Positions 10,701 to 18,115 of a stretch of DNA of 64,000 nucleotides are shown one piece after another (position 1 is the stretch's first letter; the number at the start of each line of letters is the position of its first letter). Location of the stretch: assembly GCF_963677125.1 (NCBI RefSeq), contig NZ_OY781882.1, forward strand, positions 1,310,501 to 1,374,500, in the 5' to 3' direction. The notes beneath the pieces were generated by a model. That model was not told where the DNA came from. It was given only the letters and a program-made list of their open reading frames with translations, and searched no databases. This DNA is from an uncultured Desulfobacter sp. GTDB taxonomy: Bacteria; Desulfobacterota; Desulfobacteria; Desulfobacterales; Desulfobacteraceae. The position numbers and the translations under genes were made by a program.

Positions 10701-13588
10701 ATAATGTTCCCAAAACAATGGAATATGATATTGCAGGAAGGCTGGTCAAGGTTTTCAGGCATGATGATCCGGCAAATGAAGCCCATATTGAGTATCAGTA
10801 TCATGCTAGTCACGGTTCTAATCATCGAACTACGCTCACGCGCCCAGAAATGGGATCGACTGTTCAGCATAAAAAGGTTGAGTACTTTGATGGGTATGGA
10901 GAAAAGCTGCAGGTTCGCTCTGAAGCCGAAGATGGAAAATTAGTTGTCAGCGGCAATACCATTAGAAATTGCAAAGGGAACATTATCAAAGAGTTTCCCC
11001 CATATTTTGCAACTGGTTTTGGTTTGAATTTAAATGACCAGTCTGATCCCAATTTATTTACCCATTATCAATACGATGCGTTGGGCAGAAGTACTAAAAG
11101 AACAGACTGGAATGGTCATATTTACACAACGGGTTATCTCCTGTCATCCAAGATCATGCATGACCCTATTGATTTGTTGAATTCACCGGAAAATCAGTCT
11201 TATGACACACCAAAAATTGAGTGGTACGATGCCGAGGACCGATTGATTAAGACTGTCGAACAAAAAAGCAATTCCAATTTTGTTTCCTGCTATTTCTATG
11301 ATCCTTTAGGACAGCGTGTACGAGTCATTATTAATGGAGATCAATACCTGGAAAACATATATGACTATTTGGGAAACCGTATAAAAAGTAGTTATCGGGA
11401 TGCCGGAAGATATCTTTTTACATATGATTCCGAAGGAAATTTGATAGAAAGACAAGATGGAAAAGGGGATATTGTATATAGAAAATACGATATGCTGAAC
11501 AGGATAAAAGAAGTATGGTTTGAAGGGCCCTCCGGAACAAAACAAGAAACATATACATACGACGATGATGGAACAGGGACGCCCAATCAAAAAGGCCATT
11601 TAGTAAAAGTCGATGGATTATTCGGTGACGTCAGTTACGAATACTCAAAGTGCAATTGCCTGAAATCCAAAACCCGTAATTTCCCTGGATTATCCGATGC
11701 ATTGACCGTCAATTATGAAAAGGACCGAATTAACAGAATAAAAAAAGTGATTTATCCAGACGGGTTTGAAGCTAAACTTACCTATAATCATGGCGGTCTT
11801 ATTGATTCTATAGATGGCGTTGTAAAAAAAATAGCCTATTCTCCGACAGGAAAACGAACCCGTATCGAATATGCAAACAATTCAGTTACTGCATATGAGT
11901 ATGAGCCAGGAAGCACAATACTCAAACGCATAAAAACAATAGCACCTGATGGTGTTACAACTTATCAGGATGTATCCTATCAGCATGATATGGTCGGCAA
12001 CATCACATCGATTACGGATATGGCGAATGTTGCCGGACATGTAAAGAATAATCAAACTTTTAAATACGATGAATTATACCAACTTGTACAAGCAACAGGC
12101 AAAGATGCTACAGGTGGCTATACACATAATTATGCGTATGATGATGATTTGAATATTTTAGATATGCCGGATGGACCACACAGCGGATCTCTGGAATATC
12201 GTAATACTTCAAAGCCCTGCCGGTTAACAGGTGTTGCCGGAAATCCAACTGCAGCCTATTCTTACGATGGTTCTGGAAATTTGACACAGGCCGATGGAAA
12301 GCTGTTTGAATTTGACGCCAAAAACCGGTTAACAAAAGTGACCAATAAAAAAGGCGACACTGAAGAATACTGGTACGATCAAAATAGTTCACGTGTGATG
12401 AAAAAGCTTACCCAAAATGGTGTAACCCAAACCTTCTACAATTTTGATGACATTTATCAAATAGAGGGAGAGACAGCCAAAAAAATGGTATATGATAATT
12501 CGCAACATATCGCCATAATTAATGACGATGCTTCGGGGCTGATTTTTCATAAGGATCATTTGGGAAACATTGTAGCGCAAAGCGATCTAAAATCCGGAGA
12601 CTATATAGGTCAGGAGATTTATCTTCCCTTCGGTAAAATTGCTATGAATACGTCATATAATGTACCATTTCATTATAATGGCAAAAAATATGATGATATC
12701 TCAGGTTTGCAGTTTTTTGGTGGGCGATATTACATGCCTGAATATGGGCGTTTTTTAACGCCTGACCCTTTGCTGATTGAAATGCAACCTGAAAAATTCT
12801 TCAGATCACATCGCAGCCTGATTGTATACGGTTTTGTGTTAAACAACCCTGTCAATCTGATTGATCCTTTCGGGTTATGGTTTGGCATTGATGACTTGAT
12901 TGTAGCAGCAGTTGGTTTTGTCGTCGGGGTGGTGGCGTATTGCATTAATGCTGCAATAAGCGGGTCGGATTTCAGTTTTGGAGAAATGCTGATGTCCGGG
13001 CTGGCCGGAGCCGCTATCGGCTGGCTTGCATATAACACGGTCGGTATTGGTTTAGTTGCGGTTATTTGGGCCGCACAATTATTGGCCCCGGCAGTCACCG
13101 GAGCACTGGACCAAGCAGCAATGGGAGATACATTCGGTAACAGGTTTCTGGGCTTTTTGAGCTTTGTTATAAAGTTCGCCGCATCTCCAATATCCTCAAC
13201 AATCGGCCTGTTGATTGGCGGATTTGGAACCGGTTTTGGCCTATGGGGAGATGTCGAATGGTTCAAAGGAGGGGTTATCGCTTTTGAGTATAATTCTGGC
13301 AGTAGCGCTTTTTCAGCGGTAACTTTAGGCGCCACGGTTAATATATGGGAAGGTAATACTTCTAATCCACTATTCGCACATGAACTATATCACTCAAGGC
13401 AATATACCTATTTTGGTGATACGTTTATCCCTTTTTGGGTCATTGGCGGTTTGTGGGGCTTGTTAAGCTCCGCCTTGGCCGGTAAGGCCGATTGGAGTTG
13501 TTTCTCATCGACGAACCCAAACGATTGGTATGGCAACCCCCTTGAAGATGGCGCACACAGCGTCGAAAGGGGCGGCGGTTGCACATAG
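7754..13588 (+). CDS. TcB-TcC-like SpvB/RHS toxin with HExxH tail
   Basis: 1944 aa. Residues ~10-300 are an SpvB-type domain (SLSYSTGQGNGVFGMGWALP). Residues ~310-600 hold FG-GAP-like blades (LLDYNGNGLPGIF, FADLNGSGLADMF, LVDIDGDGLSDIVYVD) as in the TcB propeller, then a TcdB-middle-like region. Residues ~1000-1690 are YD/RHS repeats ending in the core signature FFGGRYYMPEYGRFLTPDPL and NPVNLIDPFGL (DPFGL at 1704-1708), where RHS shells self-cleave. The tail 1709-1944 has Gly/Ala-rich hydrophobic segments and HELYH at 1876-1880 followed by NPLEDGAH, a zinc-metallopeptidase pattern. In Tc toxins the variable tail is the translocated toxin. The gene is A+T-rich compared with the 47-64 kb region. 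Confidence 0.82.
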   Translation: MAKPSATNPDILPLPKGGGGMNSIDESFKTNLSSGSGTYQVPIDLPRGVNDLKPTLSLSYSTGQGNGVFGMGWALPVPNILRSNRNGQPAFNNSTDIFTFEGKELIHIGESVYRPDVETDFSRIKKLAKGWEITSKNGLRFLIGTTDSSCMIVKDENNNDQILQWFVTQIIDTYGNTIQFKYQKIGGNLYLQEVQYAIYTLHLTYEDREDKFSDFSKGLEIRTTKRCSAIMLSMNTGTVEPIKRYKLKYESSAYSNLSLLKEILPVALQTNAGITEKLELPPIQFGYTDFNPLKHKLELFEHPKGAIPPPSLLDNDITLLDYNGNGLPGIFEMNNGKIRFWENNGNLQWETPETYKEVPLAADLSDDRITFADLNGSGLADMFLVESPTTGYFPNNRKKWGRKKTFDYAPHFSLKDKNTRLLDVDGDLQVDAMHTDNKAFYIYKNNNGEKWLAPKVIKRKHDREIFPDVNFSDASIRLADVVGDGRQHIVQIHSKRIVFWPNLGNGNWGTRRTIKNAPKLPQNYQPERLFLVDIDGDGLSDIVYVDYDRVYCWMNQSGHAFSEAIEIKGTPPMANAAIVIADMKGTGTQGILWSFHQSLKNNVKYRYLELAGAEKPYLLNSITNNAGVQTKVFYSSSVQFKSDDQVQESFLPFPVNVISKIEVTDPATNNTAISDFEYYDGNYDADFKQFLGFGKAVKIDRGDASEPSLKTISYFHNDDPGLKGAQFKTQIFGIDNTALQEKPYKTEENIYSVKTIVTTAEGKAVKAVNLEKNVKKNFERTDSFNSITLTFDYDEFGNKISEVKETLWHDDGGALQSRYLKKETEYAKNTSKWLVGYPCRVITRDRLNNIIEGNITYYDGNEFIGLPVGQIDKGGVMRERHLAITDSILNTVYPSWTHDMASLGYVSDNDPVLGDGYYVDKVAQKIDSNGNPTERKNSKGNSIKIEFDSFGIYPLKIISPNNLIQTTEFEYKYGSIIKQYDYNNVPKTMEYDIAGRLVKVFRHDDPANEAHIEYQYHASHGSNHRTTLTRPEMGSTVQHKKVEYFDGYGEKLQVRSEAEDGKLVVSGNTIRNCKGNIIKEFPPYFATGFGLNLNDQSDPNLFTHYQYDALGRSTKRTDWNGHIYTTGYLLSSKIMHDPIDLLNSPENQSYDTPKIEWYDAEDRLIKTVEQKSNSNFVSCYFYDPLGQRVRVIINGDQYLENIYDYLGNRIKSSYRDAGRYLFTYDSEGNLIERQDGKGDIVYRKYDMLNRIKEVWFEGPSGTKQETYTYDDDGTGTPNQKGHLVKVDGLFGDVSYEYSKCNCLKSKTRNFPGLSDALTVNYEKDRINRIKKVIYPDGFEAKLTYNHGGLIDSIDGVVKKIAYSPTGKRTRIEYANNSVTAYEYEPGSTILKRIKTIAPDGVTTYQDVSYQHDMVGNITSITDMANVAGHVKNNQTFKYDELYQLVQATGKDATGGYTHNYAYDDDLNILDMPDGPHSGSLEYRNTSKPCRLTGVAGNPTAAYSYDGSGNLTQADGKLFEFDAKNRLTKVTNKKGDTEEYWYDQNSSRVMKKLTQNGVTQTFYNFDDIYQIEGETAKKMVYDNSQHIAIINDDASGLIFHKDHLGNIVAQSDLKSGDYIGQEIYLPFGKIAMNTSYNVPFHYNGKKYDDISGLQFFGGRYYMPEYGRFLTPDPLLIEMQPEKFFRSHRSLIVYGFVLNNPVNLIDPFGLWFGIDDLIVAAVGFVVGVVAYCINAAISGSDFSFGEMLMSGLAGAAIGWLAYNTVGIGLVAVIWAAQLLAPAVTGALDQAAMGDTFGNRFLGFLSFVIKFAASPISSTIGLLIGGFGTGFGLWGDVEWFKGGVIAFEYNSGSSAFSAVTLGATVNIWEGNTSNPLFAHELYHSRQYTYFGDTFIPFWVIGGLWGLLSSALAGKADWSCFSSTNPNDWYGNPLEDGAHSVERGGGCT

Positions 13589-13720
13589 ACACTCAAACAA
13601 GAGTCAAAACACCATAACTGTTAAAGAGTAGGTGGAAAAACAAAAACATTATAAACCGACCCGAAAAATCGGGTACTCCGATTTCTGTATTTGATCTACG
13701 ATAACATACAAAAATCTAAG

Positions 13721-13747
13721 GCCGGGGGGCTTTATCTGGCCCCCGGC
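13721..13747. terminator. Strong GC hairpin after the Tc-like locus
   Basis: GCCGGGGG and CCCCCGGC form a perfect stem around GCTTTATCTGG, between the RHS gene and a convergent small gene. No T-run follows on the plus strand, so it may be a weak terminator or a transcript-stabilising hairpin. Confidence 0.45.
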
Positions 13748-13784
13748 GTAAACGGCAGCGGACCCTACCGGCGAATCTATTTTG

Positions 13785-14120
13785 TTAATACGAACCTTCA
13801 TTGCTTTTACACCCTGCTTCTTCCTCTTCTACTTGACGGGTATACTCAGCGATCTCCTCCAAATGTACTATAATCTGCTTTAAAGAACGGATTACGGCTT
13901 CTTCGCCATGATCCAATGACATCCGACGCGTGATTTTGTCTAAAAGCGCTTCATATCCCTTGATGCCGCCACCCATTGACTCTGAACTTGTGGCGTGGAT
14001 TGCAAGGTCGATAACCGTAGACACTTCGCTCTTATTCATCTGGTCGGGATAAGTGGCATTCTGATTTATCTTTAAATCGTTAAAATAGGCCATGATGTTG
14101 GGGTAAAAATCGTCTTGCAT
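13785..14120 (-). CDS. Small hypothetical protein
   Basis: 111 aa, soluble, acidic C-terminus (QVEEEEAGCKSNEGSY). I do not recognise the family. An AGGAGG about 9 bp before the ATG at 14120 supports a real start. The protein appears largely helical (VIRSLKQIIVHLEEIAEYTRQ). It converges on the RHS toxin gene and could belong to the same island. An immunity role cannot be claimed: Tc-type toxins usually lack cognate immunity genes and nothing in the sequence shows one. Confidence 0.6.
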   Translation of the reverse strand: MQDDFYPNIMAYFNDLKINQNATYPDQMNKSEVSTVIDLAIHATSSESMGGGIKGYEALLDKITRRMSLDHGEEAVIRSLKQIIVHLEEIAEYTRQVEEEEAGCKSNEGSY

Positions 14121-14476
14121 CGTGAATCCTCCTGTGAAATGGGTGGTACATCAATAATTTCTTTTCCAGTGAAAAGGTCCAACTGCGTTTCACTGGCCGC
14201 TTTATTATCAAGCTCTTTCTCATCTTTTTATATATAACGGAATATCAAGATCGTACGATTATGTAAAGCCATAGAATTTTTGAATAGCGCTTTAGTCGCG
14301 GGATTCAGCTTTACTTTTTATAAAAGGTAATAGTTTTGGGTCAATTCTGTTCATCAATTTTGCTTGTTTGTATCATAATTATATACTTGTTGACAAAAAA
14401 TAGGGATCTGTTTAAACAACCATGTCAACGCATAGAACGAATCTGTGCATGTTTTAAAAGTAAATAGAGTTTTCAA
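14121..14476. other. Intergenic region with candidate promoter for the uptake operon
   Basis: About 355 bp with no gene. TTGACA at 14390-14395 is followed after 17 bp by TAAACA at 14413-14418, which is 3/6 to the -10 consensus. It would place a transcript start about 55-60 bp before the structured element at 14477. The promoter call is tentative. Confidence 0.4.
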
Positions 14477-14565
14477 ATAACGGCCAGGGGCCGACCTGAC
14501 ATATCATCTGCCAGGCTCAGCCCACAATGAAAGTTGAAAGATCTGTGTCACTTACACAGACTTTC
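14477..14565 (+). ncRNA. Putative structured cis-regulatory RNA, copy 1
   Basis: This 89-bp segment aligns without gaps to 18001-18089 with 73 identical positions (my count). Conserved parts are CGGCC-nnn-GGCCG (perfect hairpin), ACCTG...CCAGGCTCA with the two sides able to pair, CCCACA, and GAAAG-AT-CTGTGT-CACTT-ACACAG-A-CTTTC (long hairpin). Differences cluster in predicted loops and linkers (positions 23-25, 31-34, 51-53, 73-75), as expected for a functional RNA. Here it is followed by a terminator at 14583-14645 and then the receptor gene, a riboswitch-like attenuator layout. It does not match any riboswitch consensus I can recall, including cobalamin. Ligand unknown. Confidence 0.62.
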
Positions 14566-14582
14566 CTATAAAAAAAATAATC

Positions 14583-14645
14583 AAAGCCAAGAAGGCCACC
14601 TACCGGATTTGTGTCCGTGTTTGTTGGGATTCCTGGCTTTTTTTG
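14583..14645 (+). terminator. Leader terminator upstream of the TonB receptor
   Basis: AAAGCCA-A-GAA at 14583-14593 pairs with TTC-C-TGGCTTT at 14630-14640, enclosing a CGGA/TCCG mini-hairpin, and runs straight into a seven-T stretch. It lies between the putative structured RNA and the TonB-receptor start about 140 bp further on, so it could attenuate transcription of the operon. Confidence 0.65.
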
Positions 14646-14727
14646 TTTTGAATCCAGGTAAGAAAGGTTGGGAATAGGCGTAAACGCTTGGGAAAGGCTC
14701 AATGTGCGATGGAACAATCTTATCTGA

Positions 14728-14739
14728 TGATACGTATCA
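14728..14739. promoter_or_regulatory. Perfect 12-bp palindrome before the TonB receptor
   Basis: TGATACGTATCA is self-complementary and lies about 47 bp before the receptor start. It may be a protein-binding site or part of a leader hairpin (TCTGAT...ATCAGA). No regulator is assigned. Confidence 0.35.
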
Positions 14740-14785
14740 GACATATTTTAATGTTCATGCAGAAGCGCTAACCAGGAGGTGTTGA

Positions 14786-16948
14786 ATGAAAAGACGAAGA
14801 TTGGGACTTGGGGGAATAGTGTCACTATTAATTTGGGGGATGATTTTTCCCTGTTTTGTCTGGGCGATTGAACAGAATCCGTCCACAACCCTTGAAGACG
14901 TCGTGGTGACAGCGACACGGACAGACAAGACCCTGTTAGAGACAGCGGCCAGTGTTACGATTATTACAGCCGAGCAAATTGAAGAGATGGGGGCAACAAA
15001 TTTTGTGGAAATTGTTGAAAACATTCCAGGCGTCGTAAAAGACAGCGACAGCCGCGAGCGGCTGACATTCAGGGGCAACCGCAGCCCGCAGTCCGGTGGC
15101 GTTTTAGTTCTCATTAACGGGGTGCCTGCCAATAATGGTATTGGATGGTATGTTGAATATGATTCAATTCCCGTCTCAGATATTGAACGCATTGAAGTCC
15201 GCCGATCTTCGGGAAACATCGCCTTTGGGCCTGATGCATCCAGAGGGGTGATCAATATTATCACCAAAAGGGGAAAAGCGGAGACCTTTTCCGGAAAAAC
15301 AAGCGTTTCCTATGGCTCCTGGAACAGTCTAAAAGCCTTTGGCGGTGTTAGTGGACTGGTGGATAAATGGGATTATGCTTTTGGCGGTTCTTTTTTAAAT
15401 ACAGGCGGTTATGAAGATGATAATAAAGAATTGGGAACTGCCCGGGTCAGTGTAGGCCATAATTTTTCTGAAGAGACCCGCCTGGGCCTCAACCTTGACT
15501 GGCATAAGGCAGACTACGATACCATTTACGGGAAAACAAAATGGCAGTTGGACAATTATCGGCGGGAAAAAATCTTCCCCACATCCCAAACAAATGACAC
15601 CCTGATCCATAACCGAGAGAATGAGGATGAGAATACAGCCGTAAGTCTTGAATTCAGCACAAAAAAAGAAAAATATTTTGCCAACGGGGTGGTGTCTTAT
15701 GATAACACCGATCATGTTTACAGATATCTGGCCAAAAAACTTGATGCCGGTTACAGCACAACCAGTTCCTATTATGATTACCAGGAGGACAGTGATCAAG
15801 ACAGGTTCCTGGCCAGAGCATCCGGCGGTTATAATTTTTTGTTCAACACAATAAAGTATACCCCCACCATCGGCGCAGATTATGAAAAGATCTCCTTTGA
15901 TCTGGTTAAATCATATCCATGGTCGCCGACCCCATTGTCCGCTTCCCAAGAGAGTGCGGTTGCCAAAGGCACCATGGACGCTGAAAGGGAACGGTTCGGC
16001 ATTTTTCTAAACAATGAACTGGACTTCAACCAACAGTGGGAATTGAGTTTCAGCGGCCGTTTTGATCAGGTGGATTATGATGTGAGTACCTTGCAATCCA
16101 ACCAGGTGACCAACAGTCACTCCGATTTTTCCTGGGATATCACACCAGCCTATCATCCCAATTCAAACGCGACTGTCTATGCGTCGTTTTCTCAATCTTA
16201 CTGGTATCCGGTATTGTATTACTATAAATATGCCATGGAATATGCCACAGATGAATATACGGCCGATGATTTGAAACCTGAAAAGTATCAGACCCTGGAA
16301 TTGGGGTATAAGCAGTATGTCAGCGCTAAACTCAGCCTGGCTGTCACAGCCTATTACATGCAAGTGGATGATAAGTTCCTCTCCTTGTATGATTCAGATG
16401 ATACCAGCGATTGGTTAGGATACAGAAACGTGGGGGATTCCGAACATATGGGCCTTGAGTTGGAAGCTTCAGGCCGGATCAATCCTATGGTGGGTTATCG
16501 CCTCCAAGGAGCATATCAGAATGCCGAGTGGGACAATGCCATATTCAAACCCTATATCTGGGGGGAGACATCTGATTCCAACAGCGAGAATGTGGATATT
16601 TCCGGCCAGCAATTACCCCATGTCCCTAAGTTTACCGGGACGTTCGGATTGGATTTTTATTTTCTGAATCACTGGAAATTCAGTGCGGATCTGAACTATT
16701 ACGGCAAGCAGTATGTGGATGTTCTCAACCGGTACGAGATCAGCGATTATGTCACCGCTGATCTTAAACTGACCTATACCGCTGAAAAATTTAAAGTGTG
16801 GGTGCTGTGCAATAATGTATTTGACCGGGAAGAGTATAACTATTTCAATGAGACCGGGAGAAGAAATTCTGACGGGACCCCATATAAACAGTACTATTAT
16901 CCCATGAGCGGCCGGTACATTGAGGCAGGCGTCTCCTTTGATTTCTAA
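14786..16948 (+). CDS. TonB-dependent outer-membrane receptor
   Basis: 720 aa. Signal peptide of ~27 residues (MKRRRLGLGG start, hydrophobic core, cleavage near FVWA). The plug domain is clear: TLEDVVVTATRTDKTLLETA, then IITAEQIEEMGA, IPGVV, VLVLINGVPAN and IERIEVRRSSG. The remainder alternates aromatic beta strands typical of a 22-strand barrel and ends in the outer-membrane terminal Phe (GVSFDF). AGGAGG precedes the ATG at good spacing. As first gene of the operon it would import a scarce chelate across the outer membrane in a TonB-driven way. The substrate (corrinoid, siderophore, or metal complex) cannot be read from the sequence. Confidence 0.92.
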   Translation: MKRRRLGLGGIVSLLIWGMIFPCFVWAIEQNPSTTLEDVVVTATRTDKTLLETAASVTIITAEQIEEMGATNFVEIVENIPGVVKDSDSRERLTFRGNRSPQSGGVLVLINGVPANNGIGWYVEYDSIPVSDIERIEVRRSSGNIAFGPDASRGVINIITKRGKAETFSGKTSVSYGSWNSLKAFGGVSGLVDKWDYAFGGSFLNTGGYEDDNKELGTARVSVGHNFSEETRLGLNLDWHKADYDTIYGKTKWQLDNYRREKIFPTSQTNDTLIHNRENEDENTAVSLEFSTKKEKYFANGVVSYDNTDHVYRYLAKKLDAGYSTTSSYYDYQEDSDQDRFLARASGGYNFLFNTIKYTPTIGADYEKISFDLVKSYPWSPTPLSASQESAVAKGTMDAERERFGIFLNNELDFNQQWELSFSGRFDQVDYDVSTLQSNQVTNSHSDFSWDITPAYHPNSNATVYASFSQSYWYPVLYYYKYAMEYATDEYTADDLKPEKYQTLELGYKQYVSAKLSLAVTAYYMQVDDKFLSLYDSDDTSDWLGYRNVGDSEHMGLELEASGRINPMVGYRLQGAYQNAEWDNAIFKPYIWGETSDSNSENVDISGQQLPHVPKFTGTFGLDFYFLNHWKFSADLNYYGKQYVDVLNRYEISDYVTADLKLTYTAEKFKVWVLCNNVFDREEYNYFNETGRRNSDGTPYKQYYYPMSGRYIEAGVSFDF

Positions 16949-16954
16949 CTCGAT

Positions 16955-18004
16955 ATGCAATTTTGCATGAAAAGATGTCTTGCCATTGTCATTCTGACGG
17001 TCTTCGGGATTCTCCCCGGCTCTTCAATCGTTGCGGCCCCGGAGACCCGGCAGACCATTGTGGTGGAAGATGCCAACGGCACACAGATAGAGGTCGAACT
17101 GCCGGTGAAACGCCTGGTGGTCCTGACCTCTGACGCGCTGGAGGTCATCCGGTCTTTAGAAGCGTCTGATCTTGTGGCCGGGGTATACTCCGGAATTTCG
17201 AAAAACAGTCTGTTCTGGCCCAAGCTCAATGACAAACCCAAGGTAGGGTCCTGGAAAGAGGTCAATTACGAACAGGTTGTGGAACTTAATCCCGATGCCG
17301 TGCTCTGTTACGGCTCCCGGCCCGGCAGGGACATGGAAAAAAAGCTTGCGCCTTTCGGCATTCAGGTGATTCGGCTTGATTTTTATAAACCCGCCACCCT
17401 TCCCAAAGAGGTTCTCATTCTTGGCCAAATTCTTGGTAAGGAACAAGAGGCCGCAGATCTAGCTGCATGGTATGGGGAGCACATGAACCATATTCGGCGT
17501 TTTCTGAAAAAATCATCTGCCTGCCCAAACGTCTATATCGAAGGAAATGCAAGCTACCATACCGCAGCCCCCGGAGCCGGCGGCCATGACATGTGCGTGT
17601 CATCCGGGGGAAACAATATCGCCGGAGCATTGTCCATTCCCTATCCTGAAGTGACATCGGAGTGGATCGTGACAGCCAACCCTGATGTGGTGGTTAAAGT
17701 CACCACAAAAAGCGCAGGCGGATCATGTTACAGCATGGCGGATGCACGAAATTATGAATCCATCCAGGCGGGTATTATCAACAGACCGGCATGGTCCCAC
17801 ACCAACGCCGTAAAAAGCGGCCGGGTCCACGTGATCGCCAACGATATCTGGACCGGTCCCCGGGCAGTGGTCGGCATGTACTACCTGGTTAAATGGTTCT
17901 TCCCTGACACATCCCCCAATTTTCATCCGGATCAGCTGCACAGACAATACCTTGAAAAATTTCAAAAAATCCCGTATCAAGGCGTGTATGTCTATCCCGA
18001 ATAA
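16955..18004 (+). CDS. Periplasmic binding protein of a BtuF/FepB-type ABC importer
   Basis: 349 aa with a signal peptide (KRCLAIVILTVFGILPG, cleavage near SIVAA). Class III binding-protein architecture (COG0614) is suggested by IEVELPVKRLVVLTSDALEV at the N-lobe, the helical linker region ~140-175 and the C-lobe YIEGNASYHTAAPGAGGHDM. The start is ambiguous between 16955 and the Met at 16967; neither has a clear ribosome-binding site, so translation may be coupled to the receptor stop 6 bp upstream. The stop codon lies inside the second structured element (18001-18089). It would deliver the chelate to the permease encoded next. Confidence 0.88.
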   Translation: MQFCMKRCLAIVILTVFGILPGSSIVAAPETRQTIVVEDANGTQIEVELPVKRLVVLTSDALEVIRSLEASDLVAGVYSGISKNSLFWPKLNDKPKVGSWKEVNYEQVVELNPDAVLCYGSRPGRDMEKKLAPFGIQVIRLDFYKPATLPKEVLILGQILGKEQEAADLAAWYGEHMNHIRRFLKKSSACPNVYIEGNASYHTAAPGAGGHDMCVSSGGNNIAGALSIPYPEVTSEWIVTANPDVVVKVTTKSAGGSCYSMADARNYESIQAGIINRPAWSHTNAVKSGRVHVIANDIWTGPRAVVGMYYLVKWFFPDTSPNFHPDQLHRQYLEKFQKIPYQGVYVYPE

Positions 18005-18089
18005 CGGCCATGGGCCGACCTGGTCTATCAGCACCCAGGCTCAACCCACACCTAAAGTTGAAAGATCCGTGTGGGTTACACATACTTTC
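18001..18089 (+). ncRNA. Putative structured cis-regulatory RNA, copy 2 (intercistronic)
   Basis: Gapless partner of 14477-14565. It keeps the CGGCC-ATG-GGCCG hairpin, extends the second stem to CCTGG/CCAGG, and keeps GAAAG/CTTTC of the third. The inner part of that third stem is weaker (GTGT/ACAC only), but an alternative CCCACAC/GTGTGGG pairing exists in this copy. It starts at the stop codon of the binding-protein gene and ends about 10 bp before AAAGGA, the likely ribosome-binding site of the permease, so here it could act on translation rather than termination. Confidence 0.6.
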
Positions 18090-18115
18090 TTGTAAAAAAG
18101 GACGCCTGTGAATGG

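Noticed and set aside
12730..13335. Long minus-strand frame of 201 codons inside the RHS gene.
   Set aside because: Pro/Thr/Ser-rich shadow of the Gly/Ala-rich coding strand, with no start signals.
13691..13873. Short plus-strand frame after the RHS gene as a possible immunity protein.
   Set aside because: It runs through the GC hairpin, has no ribosome-binding site and overlaps the better-supported minus-strand gene.
14583..14605. AAGCCAAGAAGGCCACCTACC looked briefly like a B12-box of a cobalamin riboswitch.
   Set aside because: Extra bases break the box, the other conserved cobalamin riboswitch parts are absent, and the segment fits better as one arm of the terminator.
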